A stretch of DNA of 64,000 nt, taken from contig NZ_JANKHG010000018.1 of the NCBI RefSeq assembly GCF_024623725.1, positions 370,602 through 434,601 on the forward strand, written 5' to 3'. The stretch is from Limnobacter parvus. Its GTDB lineage: Bacteria > Pseudomonadota > Gammaproteobacteria > Burkholderiales > Burkholderiaceae_B. A model generated the notes under the pieces. The model was not told the DNA's origin. It was given only the letters and a program-made list of their open reading frames with translations, and made no database searches. Numbering within the stretch: the stretch's first letter is position 1; each line of letters begins with the position of its first letter. A program made the position numbers and the translations under genes. Shown piece after piece: positions 1-9,023 of the stretch.

Positions 1-1
1 C

Positions 2-2170
2 CGCTACATTGCTGAATTGAAAGCGGGCGAGCATGAATATGAGCAGGCCGATGGCAGCAAAGTGCCAGCGCACGCTGCATGTGTTGATGCAGAATGGCTG
101 GCCCCAATTACCACCGATGACATGTACCGCCGCTTTGTGCGCTTGGCAGTGTTGGCAAGCAGCTCGGTGTTTGTGACTGAAATAGGCAACGCACAGCCAC
201 CAGGCCTGTTGCCTGCGTTGCCCGGTGTTCCGGCTTTGCCCACAGCGCAAGCCGATGAAGAATCAACCGGCTTGAGCACCGCGCAAAAAGTTGCTTTGCT
301 ACAAGGCAACCCCAACCCCTTCACGGCCATGCAGAACAAAGACCGCTTTGGCAGCAATATGTACGCCTTTGGTAAAGAGGCAACGGCCAACGGCGAGTCG
401 CTGGTGTACGGCAACCCGCACTTTCCGTGGAAGGGCACTGAGCGCCTGTACCCCAGCCACAATATTCTGGAACTGGATGGCGAAAAGGCGATGGACATCA
501 TGGGGGTTGGGCTGTACGGCGTGCCCGCAGTGTTGATTGGTTTTAATGAGAATGTGGCCTGGAGCCACACGGTTTCAACCGCCTTCCGCTTTACCTTGTA
601 CCAGCTGCAGATTAACCCGGCAAACCCCACTCAATATTTGTACGAAGGTGAATTGCGCGACATGATTGCGCTGCCCACTGAAATTGAAGTTAAGCAGGCC
701 GATGGCAGCATTAACACCCTGCAACGCACCATGTACCGTAGCCACTTTGGCCCTATGCTGGTATTGGAAGTCAGCGGCATGCCCGTGTTGGGCTGGAACC
801 AGTTAATGGCCTTCAGCCTGCGCGATGCGAACGTGGAAAACGACAGGCTGATCAATCAGTTTGCGAAGTGGAACATGGCCCAGTCGCTTGAAGAATTCAT
901 TGGTTTGCATGGCAGTGAACTGGGTGTGCCGTGGGTTAATACCGTGGCCAGTGGTCCAGGCAAGCCCGCTTACTATGGCGATGTAACTGTGGTGCCGCAT
1001 GTGACCAATGCCAAGGTGTCAAGCTGTTCAGCCCAGCCTTTCAGCACGGTGGTTGGGCAGCTTCAGCCAGGCCTTCCGGTGCTGGACGGTTCGCGCGCAG
1101 CCTGTGAATGGGGCAGCGACCCCGATGCACCTGCACCCGGTATTTTTGGGGCTGGCAATCTGCCCAAGCTTCAGCGCGACGATTATGTAACCAACTGCAA
1201 TGACAGCCACTGGTTAAGCAACCCTGCCGAACCCTTGGAGGGCTTTGCGCGAATTATTGGTGATGAAAAAGCCGAGCGTACTTTGCGTACTCGCCTGTGC
1301 ACCCTTCAGGCCGAGCGCAGACTGGCCGGCACCGATGGTTTGCCTGGCAACAAATTCACGCAAGACAATCTGAAAGACATTGCGCTGAACAGTGAAATTT
1401 ATTCCGCCACCCTGGCCAAACAAGCGGTGGTCGACACCATTTGTCAATTGCCCGTGTTGTTGAGCACAGGCCTAATGCCGGTTCAAACTGCGGAAGGTTG
1501 CTCAACATTGGCCGCTTGGGATGGAAAGGCCAATCTGGACAGCAAAGGCGCACACCTGTGGCGTGAGTTCTGGAGCCGCGCCATTGCCAATCCCGGCGGC
1601 TTGCCGGTGGGTGTGCCCCAGTTGCATTTGCCGCTGAACAACCCTTTGCCCATTTCATTGCCCACCAATTTCTGGGCCAACGGGTTTAGTGCCGCCAACC
1701 CTGTGAACACCCCCAACAACCTGAATGTGCTCAATCCTTTCACACTGACTGCGCTGGCCGATGCAATTCTGGCGGTTCAAGCGGCTGGTTTTGCACTGGA
1801 CGCACCCCTTGGTGACATTCAAAAGTCGGGCGTGCAGGCCAGTGCCACGCCCATATTCGGTGGCACCAGCCCTGAAGGCGCGTTCACAATTGTGAGCACA
1901 GAACCGGATCGCCTGAATTCGGAAGGATACAAGGTTACTTACGGAAACAGCTACATTCAAGCTGTGACTTGGGATGAAAATGGCAATCCACAGGCGGATG
2001 CGATGTTGACGTATTCCTTGTCTACCGACCCGGCCAATCCGCATTTTGACGACTACACCAAGGCATATTCGCAGAAAAACTGGCATCGCCTACCCTACAC
2101 GGATGAGCAGATCGAGGCAGCAAAGCTGGGTGAAACCAAGGTATTAAGGGTGCCAAGGGCGTCAAACTGA
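2..2170 (+). CDS. Penicillin acylase family protein (AHL-acylase-like), 5' partial
   Basis: Ntn-hydrolase of the penicillin amidase / acyl-homoserine lactone acylase family, normally periplasmic and self-cleaved into two chains. The reading frame is open to the window edge, so the signal peptide and much of the alpha chain lie upstream. The autocleavage site is visible as FGSN with the nucleophile Ser coded at 353-355, followed by the family stretch LVYGNPHFPWKG. The long beta chain runs to the TGA at 2168-2170. Substrate cannot be read from sequence: long-chain AHLs, other acyl amides and beta-lactam side chains are all possible. A terminator follows directly. Confidence 0.9.
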   Translation, partial: RYIAELKAGEHEYEQADGSKVPAHAACVDAEWLAPITTDDMYRRFVRLAVLASSSVFVTEIGNAQPPGLLPALPGVPALPTAQADEESTGLSTAQKVALLQGNPNPFTAMQNKDRFGSNMYAFGKEATANGESLVYGNPHFPWKGTERLYPSHNILELDGEKAMDIMGVGLYGVPAVLIGFNENVAWSHTVSTAFRFTLYQLQINPANPTQYLYEGELRDMIALPTEIEVKQADGSINTLQRTMYRSHFGPMLVLEVSGMPVLGWNQLMAFSLRDANVENDRLINQFAKWNMAQSLEEFIGLHGSELGVPWVNTVASGPGKPAYYGDVTVVPHVTNAKVSSCSAQPFSTVVGQLQPGLPVLDGSRAACEWGSDPDAPAPGIFGAGNLPKLQRDDYVTNCNDSHWLSNPAEPLEGFARIIGDEKAERTLRTRLCTLQAERRLAGTDGLPGNKFTQDNLKDIALNSEIYSATLAKQAVVDTICQLPVLLSTGLMPVQTAEGCSTLAAWDGKANLDSKGAHLWREFWSRAIANPGGLPVGVPQLHLPLNNPLPISLPTNFWANGFSAANPVNTPNNLNVLNPFTLTALADAILAVQAAGFALDAPLGDIQKSGVQASATPIFGGTSPEGAFTIVSTEPDRLNSEGYKVTYGNSYIQAVTWDENGNPQADAMLTYSLSTDPANPHFDDYTKAYSQKNWHRLPYTDEQIEAAKLGETKVLRVPRASN

Positions 2171-2216
2171 GCCTTAATTCAATGTTAAATTGACAATAAC
2201 TGTAAAGTAACAAATT

Positions 2217-2239
2217 AAGGGGGTTAATCCCCCTTTTTT
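2217..2239 (+). terminator. Rho-independent terminator after the acylase gene
   Basis: Five G (2219-2223), a TTAAT loop and five C (2229-2233), extended by an AA/TT pair and followed by six T (2234-2239). It sits 47 nt after the acylase stop and closes that transcription unit before the binding-protein gene. Confidence 0.9.
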
Positions 2240-2304
2240 CATCGATCAAACCGACTAAAAACCCCGCATCTTGTTTGAATCCAAACCTACACCTGGCTCA
2301 TTCA

Positions 2305-3318
2305 ATGTTTAATTTATTGCCCGGAACCATCGGCGACTCCCGTTGGTTCAAAAGTGGTGTCGCTGCCCTGCTTTTTGTGGCGGTCGCCTTTTGCCAAACT
2401 GCATGGGCCGACAACCCACGCATTGCAGTGTCGAAGTCGCCGTTGTCCTTGCCCTTCTTTGTTGCGAAAGAAAAAAACCTGTTCGCAAAACACGGGGTTG
2501 AACCCCAGCTGATTGAATGCATTGGTGGTAACCGCTGCGTGCAGGAACTGGTCGACGGCAAAGTGGACATGGCCACTTCATCTGAACTGCCATTCATGTT
2601 TACAGTGCATGCGGGCAAGCCGATAACCTTGATCACCACTTTCGTAAACAACAAAGACGACATGAAGTTCCTTGTGCGCAAAAGTGCGGCACCGGAAGGG
2701 ATCAAATCCCTGGCAGGAAAGCGCGTGGGCTATGTGTCCAAATCGGCGTCGCATTATTTCATGGATGTATTTTTGCTTTACCACGGTCTTGATCCCCGAA
2801 CTGTTGTTCCCGTGGCCTTGCGGGCCGATGAGTTGGCTGGAGCATTGGCCAAGGGTGAAGTCGATGCCATTTCAGTTTGGGAGCCCTGGGGGCAGGTGGC
2901 CCTTGAAATGGGTGGGTCAAAAGTAGAGGTGGTTTCTTCGCCAAGGCTTTACAACCAAACCTTTAACTTGTTGGTGGGCAATGAATACAGGCTTGCTGAA
3001 TCAAAACGTATTTCCGCGGTGTTGATGGCGCTTGAAGACGCCATTCAATTGATCAAGAAAAATCCTGACGAGGCCATGCGCACCATGGCACGAGTGACGG
3101 GCGTAAGCATGGCAATTGTCAAAGCAGCCTGGCCCACTTACCGTTTCGAACTTTCGCTCCAGCAATCCTTGCTGACCACCATACAAGGTCAGGCACGCTG
3201 GGCCAAGCGTGAAGGTCATGTTGCTGCCACGAATACGGATCCTGAATTTCTGGATTTTATTGATTCCAGTTTGTTGAGAAAACTTAACCCTTCCGCTGTA
3301 GATTTTGTGTATCGATGA
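2305..3318 (+). CDS. ABC-type periplasmic substrate-binding protein (NMT1/SsuA-like)
   Basis: Periplasmic binding protein of the NMT1/THI5-like (nitrate, sulfonate, taurine, thiamine-precursor) family. After a short N-terminal tail there is a hydrophobic signal segment ending near AWADNP, then the family pattern SLPFFVAKEKNLFAKHGVEP and a conserved VDMATSSELP loop. I chose ATG 2305; a TTG at 2275 is also in frame, and neither has a clear ribosome-binding site. No permease or ATPase gene is adjacent. Instead the stop overlaps the ATG of a hybrid histidine kinase by 4 nt (ATGA), so the protein is more likely a ligand-sensing partner of that kinase than a transport component (inference). The ligand is unknown. 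Confidence 0.85.
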   Translation: MFNLLPGTIGDSRWFKSGVAALLFVAVAFCQTAWADNPRIAVSKSPLSLPFFVAKEKNLFAKHGVEPQLIECIGGNRCVQELVDGKVDMATSSELPFMFTVHAGKPITLITTFVNNKDDMKFLVRKSAAPEGIKSLAGKRVGYVSKSASHYFMDVFLLYHGLDPRTVVPVALRADELAGALAKGEVDAISVWEPWGQVALEMGGSKVEVVSSPRLYNQTFNLLVGNEYRLAESKRISAVLMALEDAIQLIKKNPDEAMRTMARVTGVSMAIVKAAWPTYRFELSLQQSLLTTIQGQARWAKREGHVAATNTDPEFLDFIDSSLLRKLNPSAVDFVYR

Positions 3319-6041
3319 AAACGTCGCTTCGATTAAAACAAGGAGTGATGATTGCCTTGGCGGTGTTGGTCGTTCTGGTTGTGCTGGGCATTGGTTCTGT
3401 ATTGTTGATCAATGATCAGCGCCAGGGTGCACTTGAACAGAGTGAAGCAGCCCGCCAGGTGTCGCGGCTTTCAACCCGAATGTTGGTGCTGACACACACT
3501 GTGTCGATGCACAGCAGTGAAAGCAATCTGCGCCAATGGTGGGGGGTGCATCAATCAATCAACAGCCAGCTTGAGCAACTTCAGTTCTCGGATGAACAAA
3601 CGGACTTGCCGGCAAGGCTGGACGAAAGGCTAAGTGACCTGGCAGTTCTGTTTAGCGGCTATTCGCACATGGTTGCATCTCAACAGGCCTCGTTGGATCA
3701 AAGGCGAAGCGATGTGCTGGTCGACCGCTTGATTTCCGAGGCCGAGCAAGTTGCCGAAATCAGTTACAAGATTGCTGATTCAGCCATAGCAAAGCAAGAA
3801 CAGTTAACCATCCAACGCAAGACAATTGTTTCAACTTTTGCTGTGTTGTTCGCAGTCAATTCCATTTTTTTATTGATCTTGATTCGATTCCGAGTAGTCA
3901 AACCACTTGAGCGAATTGAAAGCGTGGCCAACGAAATGAGGCATGGAAACCTGGCCGCGCGTTGTGGCTTGCCTGAAGGTGATGAGTTGGGTGATGTGGC
4001 CGCTGCGCTGGACAATTTGGCGATTGAGTTAAATGATCGCCTGGAAGACTTGACCGCAACCACACACCTTTTGGAGGTGGCTGGCCGCATGTGCGGTGTG
4101 GGCGCCTGGACATTGAATTGTGCCAACCAGGAGTTGCGATGGTCCAAACAGGTTTTTGATATTGTCGAGGCTGATTTTTCAACCCAGCCCACCTTGTTGG
4201 ATGCCATTGCCATGTACCCCGGTGACTACGCACTGAAGTTGTCCAACGCGTTGAGGCAAGCCACAGAAAACGGAAACAATGTTGATCTTGAGTTGCAACT
4301 TTGCACTTACAAAGGCAAGTTGATCTGGGTGCATGTTTTCGGCGAGGTGATTTTTCAGGGCGAAGGAAAACACCGCGAACCTCGAATTATTCTGGGCGCT
4401 TTTCAAGACATCACTGAGCGCAAACGCGTTGAAGAGGAGAATCGACAGGCCAAAGAAGTTGCAGAGTCTGCAAGCAAGGCCAAAGGCGAGTTTCTTTCCA
4501 ATATCAGCCACGAGATCAGAACGCCATTGAATGCAGTGGTGGGGCTTGCTTACATTCTGAAGCAAAGCAAACTGGATTCGTCGCAGCTGGATTTTGTCGA
4601 AAAGCTTGAGAACGCAGGGCGTGGATTGATTGAGCTGGTCAGCGGTGTTCTGGATGTGTCGAAAATCGAAGCCGGCGCCATGGAACTGGAAAAACGTCCG
4701 TTCTCAGCCCGGGGTCTGCTTGATTCCCTGGCTGATTTAATGACCAGTGCCGTGGCCGACAAGCCCATCGAGTTTGTGGTGTCGGTGGAACCCAATGTGC
4801 CCGACAAACTGATCGGCGACGAGACCAAATTGCGGCAAGTGTTGGTCAACCTGGCTGGCAACGCCATCAAATTCACCGAGAATGGTTATGTGAAAGTCGG
4901 CGTTACTCTGGATCAGTTGGACACCAATCATTGCGTGCTTCGTTTCGTGATTCAAGACACGGGTTTGGGCATGGACCCAGCGGCCATGAAACGTCTGTTT
5001 CAGTCGTTTTCGCAGGCTGATTCGTCTATTTCCCGTCGGTTTGGTGGTTCTGGTGTCGGTCTGGCGCTCAGCCAAAAGCTTGTGGAATTAATGGGCAGCA
5101 CTATTTCAGCGGTAAGTGCACCCGCGCAAGGCAGCTTGTTTGCTTTCTCGCTGGTGTTAACGCTCGATCAACAAGCCTCTCAAACACCGCCGCGTTGTGA
5201 ATTGCCTTTTGATGTGGTGGTGGTGGATGAATTTCGGCATCAGCTTGAAAGCCTTAGCCACATGACAGAATGGTGCGGTATTCAATCCAAGGTAATCAGC
5301 GATGCGCAACAGGCCTTAAACATTCCTGCCAGTGAACGCCCGCATTTGTACATTGTGAACAACCACTTGCACAACACCACCGGGCTTGAAGTGGCGCAGA
5401 AAATCAAAAAGCTTCATGGCTCAGCGGGCGCGAAAGTGATTTTGATGGCCAGGCCCAAAGAAGTGGAGCACATACACGAATCACTGGGCAAAGGTCACTT
5501 TGATGCAGTGTTAATGAAGCCAGTTTCTTTTTCGGCTCTGAAAAACACACTCGAAGATCTTGCCACCAATTCCGACAGCAATACGCATTTTAATGAGCGC
5601 CACTTGCACCAAAATGATTTGGTGTTTTTGTCAGGACTTACCGTGCTTGCTGTCGATGATCAAAAACTGAACTTGCTTATCTTAAGAAAAATTCTTGAAA
5701 CCCACGGCGCACGCGTCATTCTGGCTGAAACAGGCCAGGCGGCAATTGCCGTGTTGTCGCAGCCGGACCGGTCCGATGTGAATGTGTGTTTGATGGACGT
5801 GCAAATGCCCGACATGGATGGCCTTGAAACCTGTGAATACATTCGCCACAACTTGGGCATGAAAGACCTGCCAATTTTGGCGTTGACCGCAGGTGTCATG
5901 TCTGCAGACCATCAAGCGGCACTTGATGCCGGCATGAACGAAGTCCTGACCAAACCGCTTCTGATTGACAAGGTTCTGGACTCACTACGGCGTTGGGGTT
6001 CTAATATGAACGTTGGGTCGATTAACCAAAATGTTTCCTGA
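3315..6041 (+). CDS. Hybrid sensor histidine kinase (HAMP-PAS-HisKA-HATPase-pseudoREC-REC)
   Basis: 908-residue membrane hybrid kinase. Membrane segments lie near residues 11-33 and 170-191 and enclose a periplasmic helical region. HAMP follows (about 192-245), then PAS (255-372), and HisKA with SNISHEIRTPLN, phospho-His 399. HATPase N-box is near 500-545 and the G-boxes include GSGVGLAL. The first receiver-like domain (about 632-750) lacks the acceptor Asp: the beta-3 end reads LYIVNN, Asn 682. The second receiver (775-895) is intact, with LMDVQMPDMDG and Asp 828. The gene is translationally coupled to the binding protein upstream and sits 18 nt before a second hybrid kinase, so the three probably form one operon. 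The most plausible signal path is binding protein to periplasmic domain (inference). Confidence 0.93.
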   Translation: MKTSLRLKQGVMIALAVLVVLVVLGIGSVLLINDQRQGALEQSEAARQVSRLSTRMLVLTHTVSMHSSESNLRQWWGVHQSINSQLEQLQFSDEQTDLPARLDERLSDLAVLFSGYSHMVASQQASLDQRRSDVLVDRLISEAEQVAEISYKIADSAIAKQEQLTIQRKTIVSTFAVLFAVNSIFLLILIRFRVVKPLERIESVANEMRHGNLAARCGLPEGDELGDVAAALDNLAIELNDRLEDLTATTHLLEVAGRMCGVGAWTLNCANQELRWSKQVFDIVEADFSTQPTLLDAIAMYPGDYALKLSNALRQATENGNNVDLELQLCTYKGKLIWVHVFGEVIFQGEGKHREPRIILGAFQDITERKRVEEENRQAKEVAESASKAKGEFLSNISHEIRTPLNAVVGLAYILKQSKLDSSQLDFVEKLENAGRGLIELVSGVLDVSKIEAGAMELEKRPFSARGLLDSLADLMTSAVADKPIEFVVSVEPNVPDKLIGDETKLRQVLVNLAGNAIKFTENGYVKVGVTLDQLDTNHCVLRFVIQDTGLGMDPAAMKRLFQSFSQADSSISRRFGGSGVGLALSQKLVELMGSTISAVSAPAQGSLFAFSLVLTLDQQASQTPPRCELPFDVVVVDEFRHQLESLSHMTEWCGIQSKVISDAQQALNIPASERPHLYIVNNHLHNTTGLEVAQKIKKLHGSAGAKVILMARPKEVEHIHESLGKGHFDAVLMKPVSFSALKNTLEDLATNSDSNTHFNERHLHQNDLVFLSGLTVLAVDDQKLNLLILRKILETHGARVILAETGQAAIAVLSQPDRSDVNVCLMDVQMPDMDGLETCEYIRHNLGMKDLPILALTAGVMSADHQAALDAGMNEVLTKPLLIDKVLDSLRRWGSNMNVGSINQNVS

Positions 6042-6059
6042 AGGTGTAGCACTTCGTCC

Positions 6060-8054
6060 ATGAACAACATCAATGAATACTTGCCCCACGGATTTTGTAT
6101 AGCCTGGAATCCCCAATTGCTGGCGATGCATGTGATCTCCGACATCCTGATTGCGCTGGCCTATTTTTCGATTCCAATTGGCATTGTTTATGTGGCCAGG
6201 AAAAGAGCCGAAGCGGTTTTTCAGCCCATCTATTATTTGTTCGCCGGTTTTATTCTGGCCTGTGGTGTTACACATGTTATGGGCATTTTGACCTTGTGGA
6301 TACCGCTGTATTACGCCCAAGGAATTGCCAAGATTGCCACGGCAGCGGTGTCTGTGGCCACTGCCTTGTATTTGCTGCCTAAATTGAAATACATCATGGC
6401 GCTGCCCAACCTCGAAAAACTCAGCCAGATGAACAAGGACTTGAGCGTTGAAATTGAATCGAGAAAGCGCAGCGAAGCGTCCTTGATTGAATCGCAAGCG
6501 CTGGCCGTGCAAGCGCAAAAAATACAGTCCGTATTTTTGGCCAACATGAGCCATGAAATTCGAACACCGATGAACGGTGTGATGGGTGCCATCGATTTGT
6601 TGCTGGACACCAAACTGGACGAAGCCCAACAACGTTTGGCCATGGCCTCGAGAAAAAGCGCCAAGTCTTTGCTGATTTTGCTCAATGACATCCTGGATCT
6701 TTCCAAAGTGGAAAGTGGCAAGATGACTCTGCGTGAAGAAGATGTGCAACTGGTTTCCATTTTTGAAGAAGTGGCTTCTGCCCTGTCGTTCGAAGCTGAG
6801 CAAAAAAGGCTTGAGCTGGTGTGCCCTGCAAACAACTTGGTTTTGACCGATTACCGCGCCGATTCAGTTAGATTGCGACAAATTTTGCTGAACCTTGTGG
6901 GCAACGCAATCAAGTTCACAGAATCTGGATACGTGTTGGTAAGCTGTCGTGAAATTGGCCGCAGCGACAAAGAATCGGTGTTGGAATTCAGAATAAAAGA
7001 TTCCGGGATTGGCATTCCGCCTGCCGAAAAAAGTAACTTGTTCAAACGGTTCAAGCAACTGGATAATTCCAGCACGCGCCGCGCCCAAGGCAGTGGTTTG
7101 GGCTTGGCCATCGTGAAAGAACTGGTCGATTTGATGGGCGGAAGCATTCGTGTTTCAAGCGATCTGGGCAAGGGTACAGAATTTGTATTTACCCTGAATT
7201 TGAAATTCGCTTCAGTGCAAATGCCATGCGCATGGCACCAGGCGCAATCCGGTTTCGAAGGCACTGTGTATTTGGCGATTGATGGCAAACACACCGCCAC
7301 TTACTTGGCTGAGTTGTTCACGCGGTGGGGCTTTAAAAATCGCATACTCGATTCATCGACGGTGTGCGATTTGTCTGCCAGTCTGTTCAAGCCGGGCGAT
7401 GTGCTTTTGGTCAGCTCACGCTTAATGCATGAACTACCTTCCTGGGGTCAAAGCATTGAACAGTTGGTTGCGCAGGCTGGTGTCAAGATTGGTTTGTTGG
7501 TCACGGAATCTGAGCAAACCCAATCGGGTTCAATGCCATGGAATAAGGCAGACCGCGTCATTATGACGCCGCTGGTACAGGCCGATGTACGCAAGGCATT
7601 GGATGCCTTGACCAGTAAAGTGGAAAGTTCTCCCGGTTTGACGGCCCAAGCGCTTAGCGAGGACCGCCCAAAGTACCGCGGCCGCGTGCTGGTGGTTGAA
7701 GATTCCACAATGAACCAGATGGTCATTTGCAAGGTGTTGGAGTCCATGAGCCTTGAAGTTGTGGTGGCCAACAATGGGCAGGAGTGCATTGATTTGCTGC
7801 GGGTTGAAAAATTCGATGTGGTGTTGATGGACGGGCAAATGCCGGTGATGGATGGCTACGAAGCCACTCGAATTATTCGAAGCGGCGCTTTCGAAGGCAT
7901 CAATTCCGACATACCGGTGATTGCATTGACCGCACATGCCATGAGCGGCGAGGATCAGCGTTGCTACGACGCGGGCATGAATGATTACTTGACCAAGCCC
8001 TTAAGTCGCGAAAAGTTGAATGCAGTGCTGGCCAAATACCTGGCAATAGAATAG
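6060..8054 (+). CDS. Hybrid histidine kinase with ETR1-type ethylene-binding transmembrane domain
   Basis: 664-residue hybrid kinase whose N-terminus matches the three-helix ethylene-binding domain of plant ETR1 and cyanobacterial SynEtr1. Seen directly: SDILIALAYFSIP (Asp28, Tyr35, Ile38, Pro39) and FILACGVTH (Ile65, Cys68, His72). These are, at a constant offset of three, the residues known as essential in ETR1 (D25, Y32, I35, P36, I62, C65, H69); Cys and His hold the copper cofactor. No GAF domain follows. A short coiled linker leads to HisKA (NMSHEIRTPMNG, His165), HATPase, a receiver-like domain without acceptor (Ser452 at the Asp position), and an intact receiver (LMDGQMPVMDG, Asp591). 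Whether the ligand is ethylene cannot be settled from sequence. Confidence 0.92.
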   Translation: MNNINEYLPHGFCIAWNPQLLAMHVISDILIALAYFSIPIGIVYVARKRAEAVFQPIYYLFAGFILACGVTHVMGILTLWIPLYYAQGIAKIATAAVSVATALYLLPKLKYIMALPNLEKLSQMNKDLSVEIESRKRSEASLIESQALAVQAQKIQSVFLANMSHEIRTPMNGVMGAIDLLLDTKLDEAQQRLAMASRKSAKSLLILLNDILDLSKVESGKMTLREEDVQLVSIFEEVASALSFEAEQKRLELVCPANNLVLTDYRADSVRLRQILLNLVGNAIKFTESGYVLVSCREIGRSDKESVLEFRIKDSGIGIPPAEKSNLFKRFKQLDNSSTRRAQGSGLGLAIVKELVDLMGGSIRVSSDLGKGTEFVFTLNLKFASVQMPCAWHQAQSGFEGTVYLAIDGKHTATYLAELFTRWGFKNRILDSSTVCDLSASLFKPGDVLLVSSRLMHELPSWGQSIEQLVAQAGVKIGLLVTESEQTQSGSMPWNKADRVIMTPLVQADVRKALDALTSKVESSPGLTAQALSEDRPKYRGRVLVVEDSTMNQMVICKVLESMSLEVVVANNGQECIDLLRVEKFDVVLMDGQMPVMDGYEATRIIRSGAFEGINSDIPVIALTAHAMSGEDQRCYDAGMNDYLTKPLSREKLNAVLAKYLAIE

Positions 8055-8073
8055 GTGCTGGTTATTGCGCAGT

Positions 8074-8430
8074 CTATTTTTCAGCTAGGTTTGTTAACAG
8101 CTCTTCCACGTGCAGTACGGTGTTTAGCATTTCTTGAAAGGCTTCTTTGCATTTTGCTTGATTGGCCAATTGGGCAAATGTTTCCAGGCTTTTCGCCGCA
8201 GCCATGAAGTTCAACAAACCCAGGTTGGCGCCAATGCCCTTGTGGTGGTGCGCCTTGCTGCGCAGCCAAGGGTAATCTTCGTTTTCAAGGTGAGCAATAA
8301 ACTCAGCCTGTTCGCCTTTAAAGTCATCGACCAACATCCCCAGCAATTCCACCAACAGTGCTTTGTCGTCGCACACGCGATCCAGGGTGGATTCAAGTTC
8401 AACTTCAGAAGCAAGACTACTTAAATCCAT
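8074..8430 (-). CDS. Hpt domain histidine phosphotransfer protein
   Basis: 118-residue single-domain protein that would shuttle phosphate between a hybrid-kinase receiver and a final response regulator. The Hpt signature AHHHKGIGANLG places the phospho-His at residue 61 (the first His after Ala60), with the downstream Lys, Gly and Asn conserved. It is convergent with the ETR1-like kinase gene, 19 nt apart. Neither upstream hybrid kinase carries its own Hpt domain, so this is the natural relay partner for both (inference). No output regulator is coded close by. Confidence 0.88.
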   Translation of the reverse strand: MDLSSLASEVELESTLDRVCDDKALLVELLGMLVDDFKGEQAEFIAHLENEDYPWLRSKAHHHKGIGANLGLLNFMAAAKSLETFAQLANQAKCKEAFQEMLNTVLHVEELLTNLAEK

Positions 8431-8453
8431 GGAAGTACCGCGGCAAAAATTGG

Positions 8454-8924
8454 TTACAGAGCATTCATTTTATGCTCATATTCTATCCGGAACGCCTTGC
8501 GCATTTCAGCTTTTGTGGCGCGTCTTTTCTCTTCGGGCGTGGTCGGTACAAACGGGGGTACTTTGCCGGGTGTACCGTCTTCATTCATGGCCACCATTGT
8601 GAAAAAGCAACTGTTGGTGTGGCTGACCACGCCCTTGTGGATGTCTTCAGAAACCACTTTGATGCCCACTTCCATCGAGGTATTGCCTGTGTGGTTGACG
8701 CTTGCCAGAAAGGTCACCAGTTCGCCCACACGGATGGGCTGGCGAAATAGCACCCTGTCTACTGACAAGGTAACCACATACATACCTGCATAGCGGCTTG
8801 CACAGGCGTAGGCCACTTGATCCAGTAATTTTAAAATATGCCCGCCGTGCACCTTGCCGCTGAAGTTGGCCATGTCGGGGGTCATCAGCACGGTCATGCT
8901 GAGTTCGTGGTTTGGAAAGGGCAT
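8454..8924 (-). CDS. Acyl-CoA thioesterase, hotdog fold (YciA/ACOT-type)
   Basis: 156-residue cytosolic hotdog-fold thioesterase hydrolysing acyl-CoA to free acid and CoA. The acyl-CoA hydrolase pattern is present: Asn20, Gly23, the HGGHILKLLDQ helix with Asp35, and VDRVLF strands, followed by a basic C-terminal tail. Length and order fit the YciA/BFIT group. It lies 23 nt upstream of the Hpt start, both on the minus strand, so they may be co-transcribed, but no functional link is evident. Confidence 0.85.
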   Translation of the reverse strand: MPFPNHELSMTVLMTPDMANFSGKVHGGHILKLLDQVAYACASRYAGMYVVTLSVDRVLFRQPIRVGELVTFLASVNHTGNTSMEVGIKVVSEDIHKGVVSHTNSCFFTMVAMNEDGTPGKVPPFVPTTPEEKRRATKAEMRKAFRIEYEHKMNAL

Positions 8925-9023
8925 GATTTCAAGTCAGGAGTGAACAAGTAAAACAGTGTAGCGCGCAAGTACAGGGGGTGACACGTCTACAATGTTCCCT
9001 TGAATTCAATTGCGGAGGGTGCC

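Noticed and set aside
5985-6803. Long open frame antisense to the kinase genes
   Set aside because: Mirrors the codon bias of the real kinases, has no start signal or family match, and overlaps well-supported domains.
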